Assembly (NCBI GenBank): GCA_964035545.1 | Contig: OZ037772.1 | Span: 10,557,318-10,617,317 of the forward strand | Source of the DNA: Bugula neritina | Lineage: Eukaryota; Bryozoa; Gymnolaemata; Cheilostomatida; Bugulidae | Length of the DNA stretch: 60,000 bases | Reading direction: 5' to 3' | Part shown: piece after piece, positions 10,001-30,500 of the stretch | How positions within the stretch are numbered: the first letter of the stretch is position 1 | Layout of the letters: each line of letters begins with the position of its first letter | Notes under the pieces: generated by a model | Database searches by the model: none | The model's input: the letters and a program-made list of their open reading frames with translations, nothing else | Told to the model about the DNA's origin: nothing | Translations under genes and position numbers: made by a program

Positions 10001-12748
10001 TGTTTTATTTCTAGACAAATATTTTCTTTATATATAATAATTTTTTATTGCGATGTATACTTATACACAAACATTACCACTAAGTATAATTATTTTCTCA
10101 TCATATACATATAATAATAAAAGGCTAATTTGTTTGGAGTTTGTGTTTGTCTTTTAAATATCATGAAAAGTTATTTTAATTTTAAATAAATTGTACGTAA
10201 GTTTGGTCCTGAATTGTTAGAAGACTAGTCACATGGAGATAATAATTAATTTTTTTATTCCTATAGCTATTTAATTCTTATAAATTTTCACCATAATTGG
10301 ATTATATAAAATATAAAACTGCAAATATTTAGGTTTGCATGGACAGTGAGAGCCTATTTTGGTTACACGCAATGCTATATAAGATTCTTTTTCGATTTGA
10401 ATTTTCTTTTCAATTTTGCTATATAAGACTACCTTTTAATTTTAGCAAGAATTGTATAAATATTTTTTTAAGGATTTTTAGTCACTATTTCTGTGAGATT
10501 TCTCAATTAAATATAAAGAACTTATTCACATGTGGTACAGGAGCAATTTATATCTGGCTTGATGCTTTTCCTAGTATTACCACCTGTGTTTAAATTCAAA
10601 CTACTGCATGACAACGTGTTTACTATGCCAATACTTTATAGTTCTCTTTTATCATCTCTGCTTCTTTATTATGTAAATATTATTTTTCAATTACTATATA
10701 TAAATATCATATTCCCTAATAAACACTCCTTTTCCAATTACTTTTGAAAAATAATTTCGCCCCCTGGGGTTTGAGACCTCTGGCTTGCAAGCAAGTGCTT
10801 GCTAACCACTACACCACTGGACTATACTGAGTTAACTCAACGCTACAACCAACTATCTAATTGCTGAATTATCAAACTGCTTCTGTTATTTGTCAGGTAA
10901 TGATCAGAATCAATACGAAGCTGTAGATCTAACAGGAGTTGCAGAGTTTCCTGAACATCTAACTGGTGCTTATAGTAATACAAGAGTAGACAAAGATAGA
11001 AGCAAAAACTACGTTAATACAGAGATTCTAAATAACATTCAAGGGTAAACAATTACTATATTTCAATTTATTTAGCTTAAAATTATTACTTGTTTATTTT
11101 GATAAAAAATGGTTTATTGCAAAAAAAAATTTGGTTTAAAATAAAAAAATTTAAATGTAAGAATTTAGTTCTTAACCTATAATAGCTACATAGATTAAAA
11201 ATTAATCCGTCTCTCAAATCTTGCGTTGAGGTGCAATAGAGATTTTATTAGCCTAACTTTGTTAGTGTCTACTACAAACTCAATCATTAAAGCTTCGCAA
11301 ATGGCTTCTCATTGCACTTATGATCAGTAAAATAAACACCAAAAACTTTCATTTATTTCGCTTAAAACTAATCACAGCAACAATCAACAACATGTTAATA
11401 TGGAAAGCAAATACTATTATTTTGCTAAAATTTAATATAATTAACTATTATTTACAAATCTGTGAGTACCAAGTAGTCCTAAAGGAAAGCTAACTTTGTA
11501 AAGGCCTGTCATTACAAAACTTGGAAATCATTTCATATATTATAACAGGAAAACTTTATTTTATGTTTTGTGGCATGTTATTATTATTGTATGTTTATTA
11601 TAGGAATGAAAAAGATCAAAATAAACAAGAGACTTCTGCATATGAGAATGTAGATGTGGTGAAAATGACTGATCCTAATGAATACATTAGTAAGTGGAAG
11701 TCTGTACTGTTGCGTGTATTAACAGCAAAATGTTATCATACTATATTGTATTAGCTATAAAGGCCTATTATTTATTGGCTATATTATACTTAATGTGCTT
11801 TCAAACTGAATATGCTTCCATATAGGCTCAGCAAAAATAATATACATTTAATAGTTTATAGCATGCATTGAAATAGTATTTCATTTTATTGCAAATGTAT
11901 AGGCCATCATGCATCGTTTTGCACTGATGAGGGGACAAATCCTCCCATTGATTAGGTTAACATATATGAATGCTTTTCTAATTGGACAAAGAATCAGTAT
12001 AGTATATACAAACAATAATATTCTCTATACTTCATGTAAGTTAAAGATCCCGCTCTATAATTGTAGTATACTTTCCGATTGCTATGAAACAACAAACTAG
12101 TTATATAGGTCAAAGGTCATTCATTGATGTTTGTTTTGCACAAATATAGTATGGTTTCTTCAAAGCAACTTTTGATTTCTCTTTGATTATGTAATCATCA
12201 CTTGTCTAAATAATGCAAACTGTTTTTTGTCACATGCAGGTATGACAGCCCTAAATACAGAGTTAGATCATACATATTCCTCGTTGAACAATGCCGGCAT
12301 CAATCTACAAGCACATGACCAAATGTAAGCTATTTCATGTTATAAGAAACCACCATAAAAGTGTTTCCATTTTAATGATCAATGAAAGACTTTTGGGTGG
12401 CTTTTTTATCAGCAGTACCTATACTTGTAGACATAGTATACTATTTTGCTAGATTTGTGGTGGAAATAATATGCAGCTATAATACTTGAGATGTGTTTCT
12501 ACAAACGAAACTGTGCTGGCTGTCATATGTAGAAATAAAAGCATTAAAAGTTTTTTTGTAGGTTGAGTAAAATTAATCCGGATTACTTTGCAAAGCCAAA
12601 ATTCATTTTAATATTTTTAGAAGCACTACTTTTGTACTTTTATACTATACTAAGAACATAATTCAAAAATATTAAGTAGTAGTATTTAACTACTGGTTAG
12701 CTATTTCATGCATATTATAATCAAGAAATCATATTATATTACAGGTGA
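7029..12748 (+). CDS. Mucin-like single-pass receptor with tyrosine-motif tail, copy 2
   Basis: Exons: 7029-7083, 8245-9360, 9700-9799, 9899-9996, 10897-11044, 11604-11689, 12240-12324, 12745-12748. Phases agree and give 563 residues. Residues 1-18 (MAMSSNFILWIFLLLMIK) are a signal peptide. Residues 19-390 are a Thr/Pro/Ala stalk of five-residue repeats (APPTV, APPTT, APTTT), a likely O-glycosylated mucin-like ectodomain with no folded domain. Residues about 399-422 span the membrane, then RRK. The 140-residue tail has tyrosines 426, 463, 482, 495, 519, 533 and 547: YSNT, YVNT and YENV fit Grb2-type YxN, YISM fits PI3K p85-type YxxM, YSSL and YEAV are YxxL/V. The final intron is protein-neutral, because CAAATGTAA also ends in Met-stop unspliced. 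The family is unrecognised; signalling is inferred. Confidence 0.82.
7793..7885 (-). mobile_element. tRNA-derived short element in intron 1 of copy 2
   Basis: Minus strand: AGTGGTGTAATGATTAGCAC (A-box region), GGTTTGAATCCC (B box) and a flanking GTTGAGTTAA. Copy 3 has the matching element at 15881-15975, so this insertion is shared by the two and separate from the intron 4 series. Confidence 0.72.
8281..9300 (+). repeat. 15-bp coding minisatellite (five-residue stalk repeat), copy 2
   Basis: About 68 units of GCTCCCCCTACTGTT or GCTCCCCCTACTACT, encoding APPTV, APPTT and APTTT. The last units change to GCG/GCC ACC ACT forms. All six frames stay open because the unit is a multiple of three and lacks stops; the Leu-Leu-Pro and Val-Gly-Ala frames are shadows. 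The minus strand carries a run of four or five G every 15 bases. Confidence 0.95.
10478..10640 (-). mobile_element. Old degenerate SINE in receptor copy 2
   Basis: Orthologous to the element at 2077-2236, with the same landmarks (GTCACTATTTCTGTGAG, ACAGGAGCAAT, GATGCTTTTCCTA). Small differences include a short insertion near 10606. Confidence 0.62.
10753..10855 (-). mobile_element. tRNA-derived short element, copy 2 intron 4
   Basis: Matches 2348-2450 but has lost part of the B box (GGGGTTTGAGACC on the plus strand in place of GGGATTTGAACC plus GGAGACC). The A-box side and the GAGTTAACTC palindrome remain. Confidence 0.7.
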
Positions 12749-12811
12749 GACATCCCCCAATACAGAACAAGCTCATCTATATGTTTCCTTACATTCAAAA
12801 GTTATTCTCAA

Positions 12812-12817
12812 AATAAA
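12812..12817 (+). promoter_or_regulatory. AATAAA polyadenylation signal, receptor copy 2
   Basis: AATAAA 64 bases after the spliced stop, in the same conserved context as in copy 1. Confidence 0.55.
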
Positions 12818-15010
12818 ATCGATTGACTCTTTAGCATGCCACAGGCAAGAAATGTATTTTAATAACACAATGACAACTACTACATAACTAAAAAAGAACA
12901 TATATTATTCATATAAAAATACTTATGTATGTGTGTATCTCAATGAATACACAACTTCAAAGTAAAGGTAAATTGTCTAAATTAATTTGATTGACAATAA
13001 TATTGACATGCAATTAGATCAATTTTTGCAGCAAATTTAATATGAACTGGTTACGAGCAATAAAGTATTTTATTTTGGCATATTTTTTTATAAATCTTTC
13101 TTTCTTTTTATTTGGCATTCATTTTTCAACTCCATTGTATTAAAATGTGCAGTATCTGCAAATAATATTTTTCATATAAACTAACTAATACCATTATATA
13201 TATAGCTACTGTTAAAACCATATTATTAAAATATTATTCTTATTATATTTTAACTAATAAGCAACTTGCAGGTTGTCTACTGTTTATAGATTATTTATTT
13301 TTAGCTACTTGGGATTTGATATTTATAGGACTAAAATACATCAGCATTTCTCTTAAAACTTTGCTTTTCACAAAATTCATAATAACCCAGAAGCCATCAT
13401 TACAATTACTGAGTGATCGCATAATCACATTATGACTGTGTAATATACTTTGGTATTTAACATTATAATTTATAACGGTCAGATATTGCAGAAACGTTTT
13501 TGGTAACTTAACTGCATTTTTGAATTCTTGAGATTATAAAAGCTAATATTGTTGTGAATTTACGCATTCACTAATTACTGGGTACTTATAGCTAATGCAA
13601 CACTGCCAAGTTAGAGTAGAATAATAAAGCGTTTGTTTACACTAAAAGATACGCAAGTAAAACTATACACAAATAATAAAAGCACTACATAATTTCAGAC
13701 AGTATAACGTAAGTCGTAACCTATCTAATTCAATGCCACTGTCCAAGCTTGCTAGCTATTAGCTCTAATTAGTTAGTCTCCTCTTTTGTTCAGAGCGTAC
13801 GTGGGTAGCATAGTAATGTAGACACTGTTAGGCCGAGTTTATTAGAGACGCTACACATTAGGATAACAGAATACTAGCAGGAGAGTTGTCCTTTCAATAT
13901 ACAATGGTAGCACAACTCCTTACGGTAAAATGTACATGGGGACACAACCCTTACAATATCTCATCATGGTAATGTTAATTAAATTTGAAGAGTTTTAATT
14001 CACAGATCAATTTTTTTTTGTTTAGAAGAAGAAACAAATTGAAAAAAGAACTAGTACAATGCATTATGGATAACTACTAGATAATGAAATAGGATAACTC
14101 TTTATCTTTATATATAAGTCAATTATAACATGCTCAACATAAATACTATATATAGCAATCTGTTATTATGCAATAAAATGATATAATACAATAACACAAC
14201 CTAATTCTATAACTATAGCACATTTACACATTATTTTGTTTAGATTAGCACAAATTGTCAGGTTTTGAAATAAACAATGATTAACAAATATTTTCTTAAT
14301 AAAGTAAATAAATTTAAAAGCAAAATGGAAGCTCTGGAATAAGATTTTCTCCAAAAAGTGTTAATTGTTTATTTATACATTAGTACGTGGCCTATAATAA
14401 TTTCTAGCAACAATATTAATGCAGTGTATAGTTTAATTAATATCTTATAATAATAATATATATTCTCACCTATCTCCGCTTTGTCCTGTACGGGTGACGA
14501 GTAATTTTTTATATATATATGCCTCTCCGAAATATAGACTGGGTTCATAGCTAGCACATGATATATTACTATCTCGATGTTTATTTTAATGTATTTAAAA
14601 TGCAGAATAGATTATATTATTACAATTTCTATCTGCAGTAAACTACCACCACAATGATATCTGCACTGAATTGAGCATTTTAAAAGGATGACTATATTGC
14701 ATACCAACACTTTATATAATAAGTGCGAATGCTTTGTAATTTAACAATATGTTCAAAAACTCATTAGCTAGTTGGTTGGTTATATACAAAAAAGATTTTT
14801 CATTATGAAAGGGTAACTAGCTTTCAATTTTAATCTATATAGAAACAGCACAAAGAACTTATATATATTATATATATAAAGCAAACATCGAGTGTAACAC
14901 TGAGTGTATACTATAATATGGCATCGTGTATGTACTCTATAGTAGTTGAATACTTCGTATATAGTCATCAGTCAGTTTAGTAGTAGGTTTAGCTCATCAT
15001 TGAAAGCAAA
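12818..15010. other. Spacer between receptor copies 2 and 3
   Basis: No gene is seen. It is nearly the same sequence as 4408-6900 except that it lacks the MITE and has small indels, for example near 13130 and 13715. Open frames at 14166-14557 have no family signature. Confidence 0.7.
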
Positions 15011-15025
15011 TTTGATTTATTAGAT

Positions 15026-15053
15026 CAGATGATTTGAGGTTATATATTTATAA
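15026..15053 (+). promoter_or_regulatory. Putative core promoter of receptor copy 3
   Basis: CAGATG (E-box) at 15026-15031 and TATAA at 15049-15053, aligned with the copy 2 promoter. The E-box core differs from copies 2 and 4 by one base (CAGATG against CACATG). Confidence 0.48.
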
Positions 15054-15099
15054 GTAAGAAAAGAAACAGCAAACATCAGTTTTTGAATATACATATACT

Positions 15100-21895
<6,796 letters not shown>

Positions 21896-21959
21896 GACAA
21901 CCCCCAATACAGAACAAGCTCATCTATATATTTCCTTACATTCAAAAGTTTCTCAAAGT

Positions 21960-24420
21960 AAAATCGATTGACTCCTTAGCATGCCACAGGCAAGAAATGT
22001 ATTTTAATAACACAATGACAACTATTATATAACTAAAAAGGAATATATATTATTGATATATTTATGTATGTGTACCTCAATGAATACATGACTTCAAAGT
22101 AAAAGTAAATTGTCTAAATTAATTTGATTGACAATATTGACATGCAATTAGATCAATTTTTGCAGCAAATTTAATATGAACTGGTTACGAGCAATAAAGT
22201 ATTTTATTTTGGCATATTTTTTTTATAAATCTTTCTTTCTTTTTATTTGGCATTCATTTTTCAACTTCATCGTATTAAAATATAGGTGCAGTATCCAAAT
22301 AATATTTTTCATATAAACTAACTAACTAACACCATTATATATAGCTACTATTAAAATCATACTATTAGAAAATTAATTTTGTATTTTAACTAATAAACAA
22401 CTTGCAGGTTTTCTACTGTTTATAGACTATTTATTTTTAGCTACTTGGGATTTGATATTTATAAGACTAAAATACATCAGCATTTCTCTTAAAACTTTGC
22501 TTTTCACTAAATTTATAATAACCCAGAAGCCATCATTACAATTACTGAGTGATCGCATAATCATATTATGACTGTGTAATATACTTCGGTTATATTTAAC
22601 ATTATAATTTATAACCGTCAGATATTGCAGAAACTTTTTTGGTAACTTAACTGCATTTTTGAATTCTTGAGATTATAAAAGCTAATATTGTTGTGAATTT
22701 ACACATTCACTTATTACTGGGTACTTATAGCTAATGCAACACTGCCTAGTTAGAGTAGAACAATAAAGCGTTTGTTTACACTAAAAGATACGCAAGTAAA
22801 ACTATACACAAATAATAAAAGCGCTGCATAATATCAGACAGTATAACGCAACCTATCTAATTCAATGCTACTGTCCAACTGCACACTATCCAAGCTTGCT
22901 AACTATTGGCTCTAATTAGTTAGTCTCCTCCTTTGTTCAGAGCGTACATCGGTAGCATAGTAATGTAGACACTGTCAGGCCGAGTGTATTAGAGACCCTA
23001 CACATTAGGATAACAGGATACTAGCAGGAGAGTTGTCCTTTCGATATACAATGGTAGCACAACTCCTTACGGTAAAATGTACATGGGGACACAACCCTTA
23101 CAATATCTCATCATGGTAATGTTAATTAAATTTGAAGAGTTTTAATTCACAAATCAATTATCTTTTCTTTAGAAAAAAGAAAAGAATTGAAAAAAAACTA
23201 GTACAATGCATTATAGATAACTACCAGATAATGAAACTTATATAAGATAACTTTTTATATGTAAGTCAATTATAACATACTCAACACAAATACTATAACA
23301 ATACTATAGCAATCTGTTATTATGCAATAAAATGATATTAATACAATAACACAACTTAATTCTATAACTATAGCACATTTACACATTATTTTGTTTAGGT
23401 TAGCACAAATTGTCAAGTTTTGAAATAAACAATGATTTACATCCATTTTCTTAACGAAGTAGGCCTAAATAAATTTAATAGCAAAATGGAAGCTCTGGTA
23501 TATAAGATTTTTTCCAAAAAGTGTTATAATTGTTTATTTATACTGCGTATATTAATTTCTAGCAATAGGATTTATGCAGTGTAGTATGAAATTTCTCATA
23601 TATATACCTTTCCGAAATATAGACTGGGTTCAAAGCTAGCATATGGTCTACTATCCCAATGTTTATTTTAGTTAAGCCTAGTGCCACACTGTGCGTATTT
23701 TCGCATTCGAAAATTGATACCACAAGTAGCAAAGGTGTCCACTGCAAAACATTCACACTTGTCGCTCAGCATTCTGAACGCAAGTGCAAATCGTCTCTGT
23801 CGTCGTCACCTAATTGACTGGTAGTTATTTAGTGAGCCCAATTTCCTTATTTTAGTGCTACATTCCAGTAAATTGCGTTTTATTGAAAGCGGTGAGATTT
23901 TAAAATGAAAACTTCATTTATCCCGCACTTGTATAGCCATAGCAACAAGGCGAGCAGTAAAGTTAAACGCAAATATTATTAGCTAGTAGTTTTCTAATCT
24001 CACTGACGCTACAGTGGACACCTTGGCTACTTGTGGTTTCAATTTTGCACAGTGTGGCCCTAGGCTTATTTAAAATGCAGAATAGATTATATTATTACAA
24101 TTTCTATCTGCAGTAAACTAGCACCACAATAATATCTGCACTGAATTGAGCATTTCAAAAGGATGACTATATTGCATACCAACACTTTATAATAAGTGAA
24201 TGCTTTGTAAGTTAACAATATGTTCAAAAACTCATTAACTAGTTGGTTGGTTTCATACAAAAAAATTCTTATTATGAATGGGTGACTAGCTTTCAATTTT
24301 AATCTATAGAAACAGCACAAGGAACTTATATATACAAAGCAAACAGCAAGTGTAACACAGAGTGTATACTATATGGCATCGTGTATGTACTAGTAGTTGA
24401 ATATAGTCATCAGTCAGTTT
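21960..24420. other. Spacer between receptor copies 3 and 4
   Basis: No gene is seen. The sequence is homologous to the other spacers up to about 24450 and includes the MITE at 23673-24068. Confidence 0.68.
23673..24068. mobile_element. MITE with long terminal inverted repeats (spacer 3-4)
   Basis: The second copy of the element at 6136-6523, at the orthologous position. Its right inverted repeat has lost about a dozen bases around 24043 and its centre has an extra CTCTGTCGTCGTC segment. The flanking TA agrees with a two-base target duplication. Confidence 0.78.
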
Positions 24421-24467
24421 AGTAGTAGCTGGTTTAGCTCTTCATCAAAAGCAAAGGTTTTATTAGA

Positions 24468-24490
24468 TCACATGATTTGATGTTTATACT
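24468..24490 (+). promoter_or_regulatory. Putative core promoter of receptor copy 4
   Basis: The E-box TCACATGA (24468-24475) is identical to copy 2. The TATA element is degraded to TTTATACT at about 24484-24490, so promoter strength may differ from copies 2 and 3. Confidence 0.42.
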
Positions 24491-24552
24491 TTCAAGTAAA
24501 CCAACATAAACAGCAAACACCATTTTGTGAGTTTAAATATTATACTATAGCC

Positions 24553-27500
24553 ATGTCTTCCAACTTTATACTTTGGATATTTCTTACACTAATGATTGGA
24601 GGTAAGTACTGTACATTATATTTTAACAGAAAGCTAATTAAATGGTTTATTACAGGCAATATATAGTTGTATTGATTTGTAAGAGAATGCATTTAAGCAA
24701 TAAATACATGATTATGAAGAATATTTTTTTGAAATGATCATCACATGACGATCATTTGATGTTTAGATATATATAAAGATTTCTTTACTGTTTCATAAAC
24801 AATAACAGTTGAATGTTTAGTATAATTTGATTTACATCACAAAAGCTATTGTGCTGATCCAGTTATAAATTATATTCAAAATTAGTTTATCTATGCTTAT
24901 CTTATATAACTTTCTCTACCCCTCTTTTACTTTAAGATGCTATACTGCAGAGCATTTAGAATAATGCAATTGAAATACTGCCATTTTAAACACTTTGACC
25001 AGAAATTGCCGCATTCGGAAATAAATACAAAAAAGACCCAAAAAAGCATGTCTTTGTTGTGTTTATGCATCAAAAATTGTAAAAGAATATCTAACTATTC
25101 AATTTTGAAAAACATAGGTCAGTAAAACTCTGATGCCGACTATCACTAGTATAATTTGGTCTCATAATGAAATGCTATTGGATCATTACCCATAGGCTAA
25201 ATCATGTATCTAAATATATGTAGACATGCATGTGCTTGCCCAAGTGTGTGTTTTGCAAACGCATTCTAAACGCATTCTAAACACTACTTTGCTTAGACAT
25301 TACAATTTAAGTATGTCACATTTTAGTACCTTAAAAAGCTTTTTTATTAGAAAAAACTATTGTGCTAATGATTTTATAAATAATTAAAAACTATATATGT
25401 CCAAATAACTTTGGTGAACAATTAAAATGATATACATAATATATAGCTTCATGCTCTGATTGCATAAAATAGATCAAAACAATTCTAATTTATGTTGCAT
25501 GATTTTTTGTTCGCAATTTGAAATAATGAAAAAATTTTCAACTGGCTGTCATTCTACCCTCATGCATATAAGTTTTGTTAAAACAACTAAACTTAGCAAC
25601 ACTTTAGTATAGTTTATTCTTCAGCATATATAAGTATAATATATGTTTGCATTTTATTCTGTGATCGAAAAAAAACATCCTCTTTTATAGAATACAATGT
25701 GTTTCAAGTTGTGATATGCTGAAGTTGTTTTTGTAGCAGCCATGAGTATTGTTGATCTTCCCCCAACTACTACTACTGCTGCTACTACCACTACTACTGC
25801 CACTACTACTACTACTCCCACTACTACTACTACTCCCACTACTACTACTACTCCCACTACTACTACTACTGCCACTACTACTACTACTCCCACTACTACT
25901 ACTACTCCCACTACTACTACTACTCCCACTACTACTATTACTCCTACTACTACTACTACTACTCTTACCACTACTACTACTCCTACCACTACTACTACTC
26001 CTACTACTACTACCACTCCTACTACTACTACTCCTACTACTACTACCACTCCTACTACTACTACCACTCCCACTACTACTACTACTCTCACTACTACTAC
26101 TACTCTCACTACTACTACTATTACTACTCCTACGACTACTACTACTCCCACTACTACTACTACTCCCACTACTACTACTACTCCCACTACTACTACTACT
26201 CTCACTACTACTACTACTCCCACTACTACTACTACTCCCACTACTACTACTACTCCCACTACTACTACTACTCCCACTACTACTACTACTCCCACTACTA
26301 CTACTACTCCCACTACTACTACTACTCCCACTACTACTACTACTCTCACTACTACTACTACTCCCACTACTACTACTACTCCCACTACTACTACTACTCC
26401 CACTACTACTACTACTCCCACTACTACTACTACTCCCACTACTACTACTACTCCCACTACTACTACTACTCCCACTACTACTACTACTCCCACTACTACT
26501 ACTACTCCCACTACTACTACTACTCTCACTACTCCCACTACTACTACTCCCACTACTACTACTACTCCCACTACTACTACTACTCCCACTACTACTACTA
26601 CTCCCACTACTACTACTACTCTCACTACTACTACTACTACTCCCACTACTACTACTACTCCCACTACTACTACTACTCCCACTACTACTACTACTCCCAC
26701 TACTACTACTACTCTCACTACTACTACTACTCCCACTACTACTACTACTCCCACTACTACTACTACTCCCACTACTACTACTATTCCCACTTCTACTACT
26801 ACTACTACTACTTCTACTACCACTACCACAACTGAAACAACGAATTTTAAAGAATCAGCTACAGGTTAGTTGAAATGTTATAAAACAGTTAAATAAAACT
26901 TGTTAAATACTATTGACAATAATGTATTTATTAATTTCAACTTAACATTATTTCCATCCATATACTCTCATACTATATTTATGCGGCACAATATGCACAT
27001 AGAATGTAAATGATATAATAAGCAGAGAATTAGCTTGCAGCATTTGTTTATGTCAGTGAGTGTTCCAATGTTTTGTAATTGTTATTGTAATTGTTTGTGG
27101 ATAAACAGATATTGTGATAAGAAAGTTTGGGTTAGTTTCGTGTGATAGGTAATCTTTAATCTGTCTCAAACCATAAGCCAGAGAATGTACTTGTAACCAT
27201 AGAATGAAGATGGGAAGCCAAACATATCAGCGTGTTGGGTTATAACAGTTATAGGTTGAATCGCTACAGAGTATCAGTATTAAGTATTTAGTTGATAGCC
27301 TGAGGTCTAAGTCAATTGTCAGACGCCATCATCAACAGCATTGCTAAAACAGAAAAAAGCTCACATTTGTGTATCAATCACTAAATAATTAATTTGTAAT
27401 CAGAAACAACACATACCTAGTACAGTGTTCTAATGATTATTAATTTCCATGTGTATTATTGCTCAATTCATTTTGCAAAGAGAGTTGTGCCTCATGTTTC

Positions 27501-30500
27501 AGGTAGGCTTGACGACAACACAATCATCGGAATTAGCGCATCTATCCTCGGCGTCATAATAATTACAAACATTGTAGTTTGTCTTTTGTGGAAGAGGTGA
27601 GTTCAAGTTCGTTATTGTTAAAGATAACATTCGCTAGCTTACTTAAAAAGTTATTAAAAAACTGAGGTTTAGATTTAACAATTTAAAAATAATTCTTTAT
27701 ATCTATGCTTCTATTAGTATATAGTTATAATGTAAATTTGCTATGTTAAATATATTGTATTTGTTAGCATTAAAGATAACGATAGTTTATAGATGTTGAA
27801 GCTGTATATCAGTATATGTTTGCATAATTCAGTATGTTTGAGGCAAAAGAATTATTAATTATTCAAGATAATATTACTTAATCAACTGTACAGCTCCATG
27901 GCATATTTAGTGTCACAAGATCAAAAATATCATACTAAGTTGATGTAAGCTAGGTTAAGTAAATTAGGTCATAGTATTATATCCATATTGACTAGAATCA
28001 TAATATACTCACTCACGCAAGTTTATAGTCGCTATCCCTGTGAGAAACCCCTGCTGGAGAGGGTTTTTATTAGAACGGGCTAAGGACTTATTGTTCAAAT
28101 GAGGCACAGGAGCAATTATGACTGGATGTTCTTCTTAACATCATCAATGGCCTTTGTCGGGGTTCGAACCCATGACTTCGTGTTCACAAAGCAAACACTT
28201 TAACCCCTAGAACATGGCTGCTCCCTAGAATCATACTAATGAACAATAAACAAAACATAAATTGAAAAAATACATGAGTACAAAAATTGAAAACTAATAC
28301 AATATTTGAGTATTGGAAGAAGTATTGGAAGAGATAAATTCAATGATCAAAAGTGTATTCATTGTTTATTAGTATGATTCCTGTTAATATGGATAAAATA
28401 TTATGGCCTAATTTAAATACAATTATCAATAAGTATTTTGCACACAAATTCAATCTATACTTTTCAAATAATGAAGTATTAAAATTATTTTTTTATTAAG
28501 AACATAAATGTGCAAAAAGCTCAGTTATTAAAATTATTATACTATATAACTGTTACAATTAAACATTATAATGCTTCATATATATTTTATAGTGAAGATG
28601 TAAATTAATCATTTTTTTCACAGAAGACGAGTGACGGAAACTAGAAATGAGGGGCAAACGGATAATACCAATTTACATTCTGTCTGCAAAGAAGATGAAG
28701 AATCAGGTCAGATAAGTGGTAGTATTTTATTTAGCCAAGTATTTTGTTTATATATATAACTTTTTATTGTCAGATATACCTATACATAAACATATCACTG
28801 CATCCCACCCATACCGATCTCTGAACTCCACTGGCCTCTCTAATACTCCTTCAGTCTTCAGGCTCCCCTGGCCACTCAACTTCCTCTGAGTACTACTACA
28901 CTTCACTAAAGACCAAAATAGCCTAAAAAATAACTACCCCCACTAGGATTCGAACCCGAGACCTCTAGCTTGCAAGCAAGGGTGCTACCCATTACACCAC
29001 AGGGACCACTGGGTAAAATCAACACTACAAATTATTTGATTTGTAACGCTATATAATATAATGCCTTTTTATTGGTTAGATGATGAGCTGCACCAATACG
29101 CAGCCATTGATCTCAAAGGAGTTGTGGAGTTCCCTGCACATTCAACTGGTGCTGATAGTGCAGGAGTAGAGGAAGCTAGAATTAGCAAGAGTTATTACAA
29201 CAAAGAGTATGTAAATAACATTCAGGGGTAAAGCTAAAAATATACTGTATATTTCAATTGTTATCAGCTAAGAAATTCTAGCTATATATATAAAGTGGAT
29301 CGTATAAAGTAAAACTCACGCAAGTTTATAGTCACTATCCCTGTGAGAAACCCCTGATAGAAAGGGTTTTTGTTGAAGCGGGCTAAGTACTTATTTTGAA
29401 ATGAGGCACAGGAGTAATTATGACTGGATGCTCTTCCTAACATCACCAATGGCCTCGAACCAATAACCTCGCGATTACTAGGCAAACACTCAAACCCCTA
29501 GACCACAGCTGTTCCCAGTACTGCATATTAATTAGTTCATTGTAGACAATTATTTACTGATAAACAAATTTAATTGTCATGAGAATCAGCTCTCAACTTA
29601 GTTTAAAAATTTCTCCACATAATTTATATACGCATTATATAGTTTCAATATTTGCTCAGACTGTTTACCTACTTAACATGGCTTTAGTTGGAGGCTATTT
29701 TGAAAATATATATCAATAAATGATTGAAAATATATATGGTTTCTTTCATATATAGGTCTATTTTATTTCATAGAACGCAGGTTTTGTTACTGCATCTCCC
29801 TCAAATTTCTAAAAAGTTGATGTTTTTAAACTAATTATAGCAAAAAGCATTCCAATTGCTCATGTTATGTGGTGGCCAGCGAGGCGTACTAATCGCACAC
29901 GTGCACAATAACCAATAGTGTTGAAGCACGTGATTACTCCCTGCGGAGCAGAATGCTTCAGGGGGGGGGGGGGACGTTAATATAGCTAGTTAGTTAGGAG
30001 TAGTACACGAATAGAGATATAGTAGGTTAAGTAGACTTGTAAATATATTGTGGATGCTGGATGTATTTTGATGTTACTTGTATATATATAATTAAATGTA
30101 GTCTTTTATCACGCATTTTCTGTGAAGTTCTTGGAGCTATCATCTAAACAGAATATACAGTTGCACGCATAGAACCCACCCTAAATATTATAATTGACAA
30201 AATTATAACGCATACACAATCTATTTAGTTGGCAGCAAATAATTAATGCATAGAATAAAATCATGTGAATAATTTCCTATTACATTTATGAACTGTAAAG
30301 TAAACACTACATACTTTAGTTTATTTTGCTCAAAATCAAATGAAAAATTAATTCTGAAAACATGTTATTAAGCAAAAGCAAAATATTATCACCCAAATTG
30401 CTATATTTGTAAGGAAAGATTAATTTGGCAAGCACCTATCATTAATAATACCTGGTAATGTTGTTATCTAATTAGGGCCAGGTTATTTTATGATTTGCAG

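Noticed and set aside
9899-12324. Canonical ITAM in the receptor tail
   Set aside because: No pair of YxxL/I motifs has the 6-12 residue spacing; the sites fit YxN, YxxM and single YxxL/V/I better.
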